Shown: piece after piece, positions 12,301-25,454 of the stretch | How the letters are laid out: each line of letters starts with the position of its first letter | Position numbering within the stretch: position 1 is the first letter of the stretch | NCBI GenBank assembly: GCA_964247055.1 | Contig: OZ176051.1 | Coordinates: 62,001 to 126,000, forward strand | Reading direction: 5' to 3' | DNA from: Paragordius varius | Lineage: Eukaryota; Nematomorpha | Length of the DNA stretch: 64,000 bases | The notes under the pieces: model-generated | The model's database searches: none | Told to the model about the DNA's origin: nothing | What the model saw: the letters and a program-made list of their open reading frames with translations, nothing else | Translations under genes and position numbers: made by a program

Positions 12301-14032
12301 AAAAAATTTATTTTATACGATTTTAAAAATAAAAATGGCTACCTAAAATCCAAATTTGATCAGGTGATGTCACCATATTTTTTTTTGGGTAGCCCTATGG
12401 TAGTTCCATCATCACCCCAAATATTTTGGGGATCGGACTATAAATGTAATTTTTATGAATTTTTTAAATATTTAAAAAATTTATTTTATACGATTTTAAA
12501 AATAAAAATGGCTACCTAAAATCCAAATTTGATCAGGTGATGTCACTATAATTTTTTTGGGTAGCCCTATGGTAGTTCCATCATCACCCCAAATATTGTC
12601 GAGATCGGAGTATAAATGTAATTTTTTTGAATTTTTTAAATATTTAAAAAATTTATTTTATACGATTTTAAAAATAAAAATGGCTACCTAAAATCCAAAT
12701 TTGATCAGGTGATGTCGCCATAATTTTTTTTGCGTAGCCCTATGGTAGTTTCATCATCACCCCAAATATTTTGGGGATCGGACTATAAATGTAATTTTTG
12801 TGAATTTTTTAAATATTTAAAAAATTTATTTTATACGATTTTAAAAATAAAAATGGCTACCTAAAATCCAAATTTGATCAGGTGATGTCACCATAATTTT
12901 TTTTGGGTAGCCCTATGGTAGTTCCATCATCACCCCAAATATTTTCGAGATCGGAGTATAAATGTAATTTTTATGAATTTTTTAAATATTTAAAAAATTT
13001 ATTTTATACGATTTTAAAAATAAAAATGGCTACCTAAAATCCAAATTTGATCAGGTGATGTCACTATAATTTTTTTGGGTAGCCCTATGGTAGTTCCATC
13101 ATCACCCCAAATATTGTCGAGATCGGAGTATAAATGTAATTTTTATGAATTTTTTAAATATTTAAAAAATTTATTTTATACGATTTTAAAAATAAAAATG
13201 GCTACCTAAAATCCAAATTTGATCAGGTGATGTCACCATAATTTTTTTGGGTAGCCCTATGGTAGTTCCATCATCACCCCAAATATTTTCGAGATCGGAG
13301 TATAAATTTAATTTTTATGAATTTTTTAAATATTTAAAAAATTTATTTTATACGATTTTAAAAATAAAAATGGCTACCTAAAATCCAAATTTGATCAGGT
13401 GATGTCACCATAATTTTTTTTGGGTAGCCCTATGGTAGTTCCATCATCACCCCAAATATTTTCGAGATCGGAGTATAAATGTAATTTTTATGAATTTTTT
13501 AAATATTTAAAAAATTTATTTTATACGATTTTAAAAATAAAAATGGCTACCTAAAATCCAAATTTGATCAGGTGATGTCACCATAATTTCTTTTGGGTAG
13601 CCCTATGGTAGTTCCATCATCACCCCAAATATTGTCGAGATCGGAGTATAAATGTAATTTTATGAATTTTTAAAATATTTAAAAAATTTATTTTATACGA
13701 TTTTAAAAATAAAAATGGCTACCTAAAATCCAAATTTGATCAGGTGAAGCACCCCAAATATTTTGGAGATCGGGCTATAAATGTAATTTTTATGAATTTT
13801 TTAAATATTTAAATTTTATTTTATTCGATTTTAAAAATAAAAATGGCTACCTAAAATCCAAATTTGATCAGGTGATGTCACCATAATTTTTTTGGGTAGC
13901 CCTATGGTAGTTCCATCATCACCCCAAATATTTTCGAGATCGGAGTATAAATTTAATTTTTATGAATTTTTTAAATATTTAAAAAATTTATTTTATACGA
14001 TTTTAAAAATAAAAATGGCTACCTAAAATCCA
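5841..14032. repeat. 8.2-kb tandem duplication, first copy
   Basis: Rare marks here recur 8,192 bp later in the same order: ATTATTGAG (5911 and 14103), AAATACCAAA (6691 and 14883) and CTACATAAAA. After a 5-bp loss in the second copy the offset is 8,187 for GATCGGTTTATG (8822 and 17009), GCGTTGCCC (9454 and 17641), TTGCTCAGG (9941 and 18128) and GATCAGGGATG. The copy holds about 47 monomers, including a short-range set with GATCAGGTGTCACC or GATCAGGAGTCACC units near 7051, 7906 and 8583, and monomers in the order P-like, D, L, G, Q from 11142. Upstream of 5841 the neighbours of the two copies differ, which fixes the left boundary to within about one monomer. Confidence 0.88.
13216..13860. repeat. 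Four-unit block with 43-bp-deleted monomer, copy 1
   Basis: The block is L (TATAAATTTAA), S, a TTTCTTTTGGG plus TTGTCGAG unit with GTAATTTTATG, and a short unit in which GGTGAAGCACCCC replaces monomer positions about 14-60, a net loss of 43 bp. This rare deletion occurs only four times (13733, 21743, 22390 and 25972), always as the last of the same four units, so it marks common descent. This copy is 645 bp, the other three 647 bp. Confidence 0.88.
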
Positions 14033-17000
14033 AATTTGATCAGGTGATGTCACCATAATTTTTTTTGGGTAAACCTATGGTAGTTCCATCATCACCCCAA
14101 ATATTATTGAGATCGGGCTATAAATGTAATTTTTATGAATTTTTTAAATATTTAAAAAATTTATTTTATACGATTTTAAAAATAAAAATGGCTACCTAAA
14201 ATCCAAATTTGATCAGGTGATATCGCCATAATTTTTTTTGGGTAGCCCTATGGTAGTTCCATCCTCACCCCAAATATTTTTGAGATCGGGCTATAAATGT
14301 AATTTTTATGAATTTTTTAAATATTTAAAAAATTTATTTTATACGATTTTAAAAATAAAAATGGCTACCTAAAATACAAATTTGATCCGGTTATGTCACC
14401 ATAATTTTTTTTGGGTAGCCCTATGGTAGTTCCATCATCACCCTAAATATTTTTGAGGGACTATAAATGTAATTTTTATAAATTTTTTAAATATAAAAAA
14501 AAATTATTTTATACGATTTTAATATAAAAATGGCTACCTAAAATCCAAATTTGATCAGGTGATGTCGCCATAATTTTTTTTGGGTAGCCCTATGGTAGTT
14601 CCATCATCACCCCAAATATTTTTGAGATCGGAGTATAAATGTAATTTTTTTGAATTTTTTAAATATTTAAAAAATTTATTTTATACGATTTTAAAAATAA
14701 AAATGGCTACCTATAATCCAAATTTGATCAGGTGATGTCACCATAATTTTTTTTGGGTAGCCCTATGGTAGTTCCATTCTCACCCCAAATATTTTGGGGA
14801 TTGGACTATAAATGTAATTTTTATGAATTTTTTAAATATTTAAAAAATTTATTTTATACGATTTTAAAAAAAATGGCTACCTAAATACCAAATTTGATCA
14901 GGTGATGTCACCATAATTTTTTTTGGGTAGCCCTATGTTAGTTCCATCATCACCCCAAATATTTTCGAGATCGGAGTATAAATGTAATTTTTATGAATTT
15001 TTTAAATATTTAAAAAATTTATTTTATACGATTTTAAAAATAAAAATGGCTACCTAAAATCCAAATTTGATCAGGTGATGTCACCATATTTTTTTTGGGT
15101 AGTTCTATGGTAGTTCCATCATCACCCCAAATATTTTCGAGATCGGAGTATAAATGTAATTTTTATGAATTTTTTAAATATTTAAAAAATTTATTTTATA
15201 CGATTTTAAAAATAAAAATGGCTACATAAAATCCAAATCAGGTGTCACCATAATTTTTTTTGGGTAGCCCTATGTTAGTTCCATCATCATCCCAAATATT
15301 TTCGAGATCGGAGTATAAATGTAATTTTTATGAATTTTTTAAATATTTAAAAAATTTATTTTATACGATTTTAAAAATAAAAATGGCTACCTAAAATCCA
15401 AATTTGATCAGGTGATGTCACTATAATTTTTTTGGGTAGCCCTATGGTAGTTCCATCATCACCCCAAATATTTTGGGGATCGGAGTATAAATGTAATTTT
15501 TATGAATTTTATTTAAAAAATTTATTTTATACGATTTTAAAAATAAAAATGGCTACCTAAAATCCAAATTTGATCAGGTGATGTCACCATAATTTTTTTT
15601 GGGTAGCCCTATGGTAGTTCCATCATCACCTAAAATATTTTCGAGATCGGAGTATAAATGTAATTTTTATGAATTTTTTAAATATTTAAAAAATTTATTT
15701 TATACGATTTTAAAAATAAAAATGGCTACCTAAAATCCAAATTTGATCAGGTGATGTCGCCATAATTTTTTTTGGGTAGCCCTATGGTAGTTCCATCATC
15801 ACCCCAAATATTTTCGAGATCGGAGTATAAATGTAATTTTTATGAATTTTTTAAATATTAAAAAAATTTATTTTATACGATTTTAAAAATAAAAATGGCT
15901 ACCTAAAATCCAAATTTGATCAGGTGATGTCACCATAATTCTTTTGGGTAGCCCTATGGTAGTTCCATCATCACCCCAAATATTTTCGAGATCGGAGTAT
16001 AAATGTAATTTTTATGAATTTTTTAAATATTTAAAAAATTTATTTTATACGATTTTAAAAATAAAAATGGCTACCTAAAATCCAAATTTGATCAGGTGTC
16101 ACCATAATTTTTTTTGGGTAGCCCTATGTTAGTTCCATCATCACCCCAAATATTTTCGAGATCGGAGTATAAATGTAATTTTTATGAATTTTAAAAAAAT
16201 TTATTTTATACGATTTTAAAAATAAAAATGGCTACCTAAAATCCAAATTTGATCAGGTGATGTCACTATAATTTTTTTGGGTAGCCCTATGGTAGTTCCA
16301 TCATCACCCCAAATATTTTCGAGATCGGAGTATAAATGTAATTTTTATGAATTTTTTAAATATTTAAAAAATTTATTTTATACGATTTTAAAAATAAAAA
16401 TGGCTACCTAAAATCCAAATTTGGTCAGGTGATGTCACTATAATTTTTTTGGGTAGCCCTATGGTAGTTCCATCATCACCCCAAATATTTTCGAGATCGG
16501 AGTATAAATGTAATTTTTATGAATTTTTTAAATATTTAAAAAATTTATTTTATACGATTTTAAAAATAAAAATGGCTACCTAAAATCCAAATTTGATCAG
16601 GTGATGTCACCATAATTCTTTTGGGTAGCCCTATGGTAGTTCCATCATCACCCCAAATATTTTTGAGATCGGAGTATAAATGTAATTTTTATGAATTTTT
16701 TAAATATTTAAAAAATTTATTTTATACGATTTTAAAAATAAAAATGGCTACCTAAAATCCAAATTTGATCAGGAGTCACCATAATTTTTTTTGGGTAGCC
16801 CTATGTTAGTTCCATCATCACCCCAAATATTTTCGAGATCGGAGTATAAATGTAATTTTTATGAATTTTTTAAATATTTAAAAAATTTATTTTATACGAT
16901 TTTAAAAATAAAAATGGCTACCTAAAATCCAAATTTGATCAGGTGATGTCACTATAATTTTTTTGGGTAGCCCTATGGTAGTTCCATCATCACCCCAAAT

Positions 17001-20000
17001 ATTTTGGGGATCGGTTTATGAATTTTTTAAATATTTAAAAAATTTATTTTAGACGATTTTAAAAATAAAAATAGCTACCTAAAATCCAAATTTGATCAGG
17101 TGATGTCACTATATTTTTTTTGGGTAGCCCTATGGTAGTTCCATTATCACCCCAAATATTTTCGAGATCGGAGTATAAATGTAATTTTTATGAATTTTTT
17201 AAATATTTAAAAAAATTATTTTATACGATTTTAAAAATAAAAATGGCTACCTAAAATCCAAATTTGATCAGGTGATGTCACCATAATTTTTTTTGGGTAG
17301 CCCTATGGTAGTTCCATCATCACCCCAAATATTTTCGAGATCGGAGTATAAATGTAATTTTTATGAATTTTTTAAATATTTAAAAAATTTATTTTATACG
17401 ATTTTAAAAATAAAAATGGCTACCTAAAATCCAAATTTGATCAGGTGATGTCACCATAATTTTTTTTGGGTAGCCCTATAGTAGTTCCATCATCACCCCA
17501 AATATTTTCGAGATCGGAGTATAAATGTAATTTTTATGAATTTTTTAAATATTTAAAAAATTTATTTTATACGATTTTAAAAATAAAAATGGCTACCTAA
17601 AATCCAAATTTGATCAGGTGATGTCGCCATAATTTTTTTTGCGTTGCCCTATGGTAGTTCCATCATCACCCCAAATATTGTCGAGATCGGAGTATAAATG
17701 TAATTTTTTTGAATTTTTTAAATATTTAAAAAATTTATTTTATACGATTTTAAAAACAAAAATGGCTACCTAAAATCTAAATTTGATCAGGTGATGTCAC
17801 CATAATTTTTTTTGGGTAGCCCTATGGTAGTTCCATCATCACCCCAAATATTTTGGAGATCGGGCTATAAATGTAAATTTTATGAATTTTTTAAATATTT
17901 AAAAAATTTATTTTATACGATTTTAAAAATAAAAATGGCTACCTAAAATCCAAATTTGATCAGGTGATGTCACCATAATTTTTTTTGGGTAGCCCTATGG
18001 TAGTTCATCATCACCCAAAATATTTTCGAGATCGGAGTATAAATGTAATTTTTATGAATTTTTTAAATATTTAAAAAATTTATTTTATACGATTTTAAAA
18101 ATAAAAATGGCTACCTAAAATCCAAATTTGCTCAGGTGATGTCACCATAATTTTTTTTGGGTAGCCCTATGCTAGTTCCATCATCACCCCAAATATTTTG
18201 GGGATCGGACTATAAATGTAATTTTTATGAATTTTTTAAATATTTAAAAAATTTATTTTATACGATTTTAAAAATAAAAATGGCTACCTAAAATCCAAAT
18301 TTGATCAGGGATGTCACCATAATTTTTTTTGGGTAGCCCTATGGTAGTTCCATCATCAACTTAAATATTTTCGAGATCGGAGTATAAATGTAATTTTTAT
18401 GAATTTTTTAAATATTTAAAAAATTTATTTTATACGATTTTAAAAATAAAAATGGCTACCTAAAATCCAAATTTGATCAGGTGATGTCACCATAATTTTT
18501 CTTGGGTAGCCCTATAGTAGTTCCATCATCACCCCACATATTTTCGAGATCGGAGTATAAATGTAATTTTTATGAATTTTTTAAATATTTAAAAAATTTA
18601 TTTTTTAGGATTTTAAAAATAAAAATGCCTGCCTAAAATCCAAATTTGATCAGGTGATGTCACTATAATTTTTTTGGGTAGCCCTATGGTAGTTCCATCA
18701 TCACCCCAAATATTTTGGGGATCGGACTATAAATGTAATTTTTATGAATTTTTTAAATATTTAAAAAATTTATTTTATACGATTTTAAAAATAAAAATGG
18801 CTACCTAAAATCCAAATTTGATCAGGTGATGTCACCATAATTTTTTTTGGGTAGCCCTATGGTAGTTCCATCATCACCCCAAATATTTTCGAGATCGGAG
18901 TATAAATGTAATTTTTATGAATTTTTTAAATATTTAAAAAATTTATTTTATACGATTTTAAAAATAAAAATGGCTACCTAAAATCCAAATTTGATCAGGT
19001 GATGTCACCATAATTTTTTGTGGGTAGCCCTATGGTAGTTCCATCATCACCCCAAATATTTTCGAGATCGGAGTATAAATGTAATTTTTATGAATTTTTT
19101 AAATATTTAAAAAATTTATTTTATACGATTTTAAAAATAAAAATGGCTACCTAAAATCCAAATTTGATCAGGTGATGTCACTATAATTTTTTTGGGTAGC
19201 CCTATGGTAGTTCCATCATCACCCCAAATATTTTCGAGATCGGAGTATAAATGTAATTTTTATAAATTTTTTAAATATTTAAAAAATTTATTTTATACGA
19301 TTTTAAAAATAAAAATGGCTACCTAAAATCCAAATTTGATCAGGTGATGTCACCATAATTCTTTTGGGTAGCCCTATGGTAGTTCCATCATCACCCCAAA
19401 TATTTTTGAGATCGGAGTATAAATGTAATTTTTATGAATTTTTTAAATATTTAAAAAATTTATTTTAGACGATTTTAAAAATAAAAATGGCTACCTAAAA
19501 TCCAAATTTGATCAGGTGATGTCACTATAATTTTTTTGGGTAGCCCTATGGTAGTTCCATCATCACCCCAAATATTTTCGAGATCGGAGTATAAATGTAA
19601 TTTTTATGAATTTTTTAAATATTTAAAAAATTTATTTTATACGATTTTAAAAATAAAAATGGCTACCTAAAATCCAAATTTGATCAGGTGATGTCACTAT
19701 AATTTTTTTGGGTAGCCCTATGGTAGTTCCATCATCACCCCAAATACTTTTCGGAGTATAAATGTAATTTTTATGAATTTTTTAAATATTTAAAAAATTT
19801 ATTTTATACGATTTTAAAAATAAAAATGGCTACCTAAAATCCAAATTTGATCAGGTGATGTCACCATATTTATTTTTGGGTAGCCCTATGGTAGTTCCAT
19901 CATCACCTCAAATATTGTCGAGATCGGAGTATAAATGTAATTTTTTTGAATTTTTTAAATATTTAAAAAATTTATTTTATACGATTTTAAAAATAAAAAT

Positions 20001-22044
20001 GGCTACCTAAAATCCAAATTTGATCATGTGATGTCACCATAATTTTTTTTGGGTAGCCCTATGGTAGTTCCATCATCACCCCAAATATTTTCGAGATCGG
20101 AGTATAAATGTAATTTTTATGAATTTTTTAAATATATAAAAAATTTATTTTATACGATTTTAAAAATAAAAATGGCTACCTAAAATCCAAATTTGATCAG
20201 GTGATGTCACCATAATTTTTTTTGGGTAGCCCTATGGTAGTTCCATCATCACCCCAAATATTTTCGAGATCGGAGTATAAATGTAATTTTTATGAATTTT
20301 TTAAATATTTATAAAATTTATTTTATACGATTTTAAAAATAAAAATGGCTACCTAAAATCCAAATTTGATCAGGTGATGTCACCATATTTTTTTTTGGGT
20401 AGCCCTATGGTAGTTCCATCATCACCCCAAATATTTTGGGGATCGGACTATAAATGTAATTTTTATGAATTTTTTAAATATTTAAAAAATTTATTTTATA
20501 CGATTTTAAAAATAAAAATGGCTACCTAAAATCCAAATTTGATCAGGTGATGTCACTATAATTTTTTTGGGTAGCCCTATGGTAGTTCCATCATCACCCC
20601 AAATATTGTCGAGATCGGAGTATAAATGTAATTTTTTTGAATTTTTTAAATATTTAAAAAATTTATTTTATACGATTTTAAAAATAAAAATGGCTACCTA
20701 AAATCCAAATTTGATCAGGTGATGTCGCCATAATTTTTTTTGCGTAGCCCTATGGTAGTTTCATCATCACCCCAAATATTTTGGGGATCGGACTATAAAT
20801 GTAATTTTTGTGAATTTTTTAAATATTTAAAAAATTTATTTTATACGATTTTAAAAATAAAAATGGCTACCTAAAATCCAAATTTGATCAGGTGATGTCA
20901 CCATAATTTTTTTTGGGTAGCCCTATGGTAGTTCCATCATCACCCCAAATATTTTCGAGATCGGAGTATAAATGTAATTTTTATGAATTTTTTAAATATT
21001 TAAAAAATTTATTTTATACGATTTTAAAAATAAAAATGGCTACCTAAAATCCAAATTTGATCAGGTGATGTCACTATAATTTTTTTGGGTAGCCCTATGG
21101 TAGTTCCATCATCACCCCAAATATTGTCGAGATCGGAGTATAAATGTAATTTTTATGAATTTTTTAAATATTTAAAAAATTTATTTTATACGATTTTAAA
21201 AATAAAAATGGCTACCTAAAATCCAAATTTGATCAGGTGATGTCACCATAATTTTTTTGGGTAGCCCTATGGTAGTTCCATCATCACCCCAAATATTTTC
21301 GAGATCGGAGTATAAATTTAATTTTTATGAATTTTTTAAATATTTAAAAAATTTATTTTATACGATTTTAAAAATAAAAATGGCTACCTAAAATCCAAAT
21401 TTGATCAGGTGATGTCACCATAATTTTTTTTGGGTAGCCCTATGGTAGTTCCATCATCACCCCAAATATTTTCGAGATCGGAGTATAAATGTAATTTTTA
21501 TGAATTTTTTAAATATTTAAAAAATTTATTTTATACGATTTTAAAAATAAAAATGGCTACCTAAAATCCAAATTTGATCAGGTGATGTCACCATAATTTC
21601 TTTTGGGTAGCCCTATGGTAGTTCCATCATCACCCCAAATATTGTCGAGATCGGAGTATAAATGTAATTTTATGAATTTTTAAAATATTTAAAAAATTTA
21701 TTTTATACGATTTTAAAAATAAAAATGGCTATATAAAATCCAAATTTGATCAGGTGAAGCACCCCAAATATTTTGGAGATCGGGCTATAAATGTAATTTT
21801 TATGAATTTTTTAAATATTTAAAAAATTTATTTTATACGATTTTAAAATTAAAAATGGCTACCTAAAATCCAAATTTGATCAGGTGATGTCACCATAATT
21901 TTTTTGGGTAGCCCTATGGTAGTTCCATCATCACCCCAAATATTTTCGAGATCGGAGTATAAATTTAATTTTTATGAATTTTTTAAATATTTAAAAAATT
22001 TATTTTATACGATTTTAAAAATAAAAATGGCTACCTAAAATCCA
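14033..22044. repeat. 8.2-kb tandem duplication, second copy
   Basis: This copy directly abuts the first. It follows it mark for mark but with whole-monomer indels: three extra units at 18470-18987 (offset rises from 8,187 to 8,705) and four units fewer around 19.85-20.36 kb (offset falls from 8,699 to 8,010). Small changes include a 5-bp deletion at AAATCAGGTGTCACC (about 15238) and a 5-bp loss at TACTTTTCGGAG (about 19746). Where four units were lost, it has V and S units in place of D, L, G, Q. That is the order seen in the 35-54 kb domain, so exchange with another array segment is likely. Confidence 0.87.
18470..18987. repeat. Three-monomer gain unique to the second 8.2-kb copy
   Basis: These 518 bp have no partner at the matching place in the first copy (around 10.3 kb). 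The first of the three units is unusually diverged for its surroundings: TTTTTCTTGGG, CTATAGTAG, CCCCACATATT, TTTTTTAGGATT and ATGCCTGCC. The second is CACTATAA with a GGGG box and the third is consensus. The gain is an exact number of monomers, as expected for unequal exchange. Confidence 0.8.
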
Positions 22045-22519
22045 AATTTGATCAGGTGATGTCACCATAATTTTTTTTGGGTAGCCCTATGGTAGTTCCA
22101 TCATCACCCCAAATATTTTCGAGATCGGAGTATAAATGTAATTTTTATGAATTTTTTAAATATTTAAAAAATTTATTTTATACGATTTTAAAAATAAAAA
22201 TGGCTACCTAAAATCCAAATTTGATCAGGTGATGTCACCATAATTTCTTTTGGGTAGCCCTATGGTAGTTCCATCATCACCCCAAATATTGTCGAGATCG
22301 GAGTATAAATGTAATTTTATGAATTTTTAAAATATTTAAAAAATTTATTTTATACGATTTTAAAAATAAAAATGGCTACCTAAAATCCAAATTTGATCAG
22401 GTGAAGCACCCCAAATATTTTGGAGATCGGGCTATAAATGTAATTTTTATGAATTTTTTAAATATTTAAAAAATTTATTTTATACGATTTTAAAAATAAA
22501 AATGGCTACCTAAAATCCA
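21226..22519. repeat. 647-bp block duplicated in tandem (copies 2 and 3)
   Basis: Units 21226-21872 and 21873-22519 are two adjacent copies of the L, S, Q-like, deleted-unit block. The distance between the two GGTGAAGCACC sites is exactly 647 bp. The first belongs to the second 8.2-kb copy; the second follows across its right edge. The first carries a private CTATATAAAAT change that the second lacks. The exact length match and scarce differences point to a recent event. Confidence 0.87.
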
Positions 22520-23038
22520 AATTTGATCAGGTGATGTCGCCATAATTTTTTTTGGGTAGCCCTATAGTAGTTCCATCATCACCCCAAATATTTTCGAGAT
22601 CGGAGTATAAATGTAATTTTTATGAATTTTTTAAATATTTAAAAAATTTATTTTATTAGATTTTAAAAATAAAAATGGCTACCTAAAATCCAAATTTGAT
22701 CAGGTGATGTCACCATAATTTTTTTTGGGTAGCCCTATGGTAGTTCCATCATCACCCCAAATATTTTGGGGATCGGACTATAAATGTAATTTTTATGAAT
22801 TTTTTAAATATTTAAAAAATTTATTTTATACGATTTTAAAAATAAAAATGGCTACCTAAAATCCAAATTTGATCAGCTGATGACGCCATAATTTTTTTTG
22901 GGTAGCCCTATGGTAGTTCCATCATCACCCCAAATATTTTCGAGATCGGAGTATAAATGTAATTTTTATGAATTTTTTAAATATTTAAAAAATTTATTTT
23001 ATACGATTTTAAAAATAAAAATGGCTACCTAAAATCCA
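22520..23038. repeat. Three linking monomers (G with CTATAG, B, T)
   Basis: The units are GTCGCC with CTATAGTAG and TTATTAGATT, then a GGGG-box unit, then GATCAGCTGATGACGCC. The same three types follow the next copy of the 647-bp block after 26102, so they belong to a longer repeated stretch: 21873 onward matches 25455 onward at an offset of 3,582 bp. Confidence 0.78.
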
Positions 23039-25454
23039 AATTTGATCAGGTGATGTCACCATAATTTCTTTTGGGTAGCCCTATGGTAGTTCCATCATCA
23101 CCCCAAATATTGTCGAGATCGGAGTATAAATGTAATTTTTTTGAATTTTTTAAATATTTAAAAAATTTATTTTATACGATTTTAAAAATAAAAATGGCTA
23201 CTTAAAATCCAAATTTGATCAGGTGATGTCACCATAATTTTTTTTGGGTAGCCCTATGGTAGTTCCACCCCAAATATTTTCGAGATCGGAGTATAAATGT
23301 AATTTTTATGAATTTTTTAAATATTTAAAAAATTTATTTTATACGATTTTAAAAATAAAAATGGCTACCTAAAATCCAAATTTGATCAGGTGATGTCACC
23401 ATAATTTTTTTTGGGTAGCCCTATGGTAGTTCCATCATCACCCCAAATATTTTGGGGATCGGACTATAAATGTAATTTTTATGAATTTTTTAAATATTTA
23501 AAAAATTTATTTTATACGATTTTAAAAATAAAAATGGCTACCTAAAATCCAAATTTGATCAGGTGATGTCGCCATAATTTTTTTTGGGTAGCCCTATAGT
23601 AGTTCCATCATCACCCCAAATATTTTCGAGATCGGAGTATAAATGTAATTTTTATGAATTTTTTAAATATTTAAAAAATTTATTTTATACGATTTTAAAA
23701 ATAAAAATGGCTACCTAAAATCCAAATTTGATCAGGTGATGTCACCATAATTTCTTTTGGGTAGCCCTATGGTAGTTCCATCATCACCCCAAATATTGTC
23801 GAGATCGGAGTATAAATGTAATTTTTTTGAATTTTTTAAATATTTTAAAAATTTATTTTATACGATTTTAAAAATAAAAATGGCTACCTAAAATCCAAAT
23901 TTGATCAGGTGATGTCACCATAATTTTTTTTGGGTAGCCCTATGGTAGTTCCATCATCACCCCAAATATTTTCGAGATCGGAGTATAAATGTAATTTTTT
24001 TGAATTTTTGAAATATTTAAAAAATTTATTTTATACGATTTTAAAAATAAAAATGGCTACCTAAAATCCAAATTTGATCAGGTGATGTCGTCATAATTTT
24101 TTTTTGGTAGCCCTATGGTAGTTCCATCATAACCCCAAATATTTTTGAGATCGGACTTTAAATGTAATTTTTATGAATTTTTTAAATATTTAAAAAATTT
24201 ATTTTATACGATTTTAAAAATAAAAATGGCTACCTAAAATCCAAATTTGATCAGGTGATGTCACCATAATTTCTTTTGGGTAGCCCTATGGTAGTTCCAT
24301 CATCACCCCAAATATTGTCGAGATCGGAGTATAAATGTAATTTTTTTGAATTTTTTAAATATTTAAAAAATTTATTTTATACGATTTTAAAAATAAAAAT
24401 GGCTACCTAAAATCCAAATTTGATCAGGTGATGTCACCATAATTTTTTTTGGGTAGCCCTATGGTAGTTCCATCATCACCCCAAATATTTTCGAGATCGG
24501 AGTATAAATGTAATTTTTATGAATTTTTTAAATATTTAAAAAATTTATTTTATACGATTTTAAAAATAAAAATGGCTACCTAAAATCCAAATTTGATCAG
24601 GTGATGTCACCATAATTTTTTTTGGGTAGCCCTATGGTAGTTCCATCATCACCCCAAATATTTTGGGGATCGGACTATAAATGTAATTTTTATGAATTTT
24701 TTAAATATTTAAAAAATTTATTTTATACGATTTTAAAAATAAAAATGGCTACCTAAAATCCAAATTTGATCAGGTGATGTCGCCATAATTTTTTTTGGGT
24801 AGCCCTATAGTAGTTCCATCATCACCCCAAATATTTTCGAGATCGGAGTATAAATGTAATTTTTATGAATTTTTTAAATATTTAAAAAATTTATTTTATA
24901 GGATTTTAAAAATAAAAATGGCTACCTAAAATCCAAATTTGATCAGGTGATGTCACCATAATTTCTTTTGGGTAGCCCTATGGTAGTTCCATCATCACCC
25001 CAAATATTGTCGAGATCGGAGTATAAATGTAATTTTTTTGAATTTTTTAAATATTTTAAAAATTTATTTTATACGATTTTAAAAATAAAAATGGCTACCT
25101 AAAATCCAAATTTGATCAGGTGATGTCACCATAATTTTTTTTGGGTAGCCCTATGGTAGTTCCATCATCACCCCAAATATTTTCGAGATCGGAGTATAAA
25201 TGTAATTTTTTTGAATTTTTGAAATATTTAAAAAATTTATTTTATACGATTTTAAAAATAAAAATGGCTACCTAAAATCCAAATTTGATCAGGTGATGTC
25301 GTCATAATTTTTTTTTGGTAGCCCTATGGTAGTTCCATCATAACCCCAAATATTTTTGAGATCGGACTTTAAATGTAATTTTTATGAATTTTTTAAATAT
25401 TTAAAAAATTTATTTTATACGATTTTAAAAATAAAAATGGCTACCTAAAATCCA
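23039..25454. repeat. 7-monomer higher-order repeat in tandem (1,205 + 1,211 bp)
   Basis: Copies 23039-24243 and 24244-25454 share seven marked units in order: TTTCTTTTGGG with TTGTCGAG; S; B; GTCGCC with CTATAGTAG; TTTCTTTTGGG with TTGTCGAG and TATTTTAAAAATTT; S with TTTTTTTGAATTTTTGAAAT; and a D unit opening GTCGTCATAA. The GTCGTCATAA sites are at 24087 and 25298. The 6-bp length difference is one loss in the first copy, GTTCCACCCC for GTTCCATCATCACCCC. Private changes are few, so the duplication looks recent. Confidence 0.88.
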
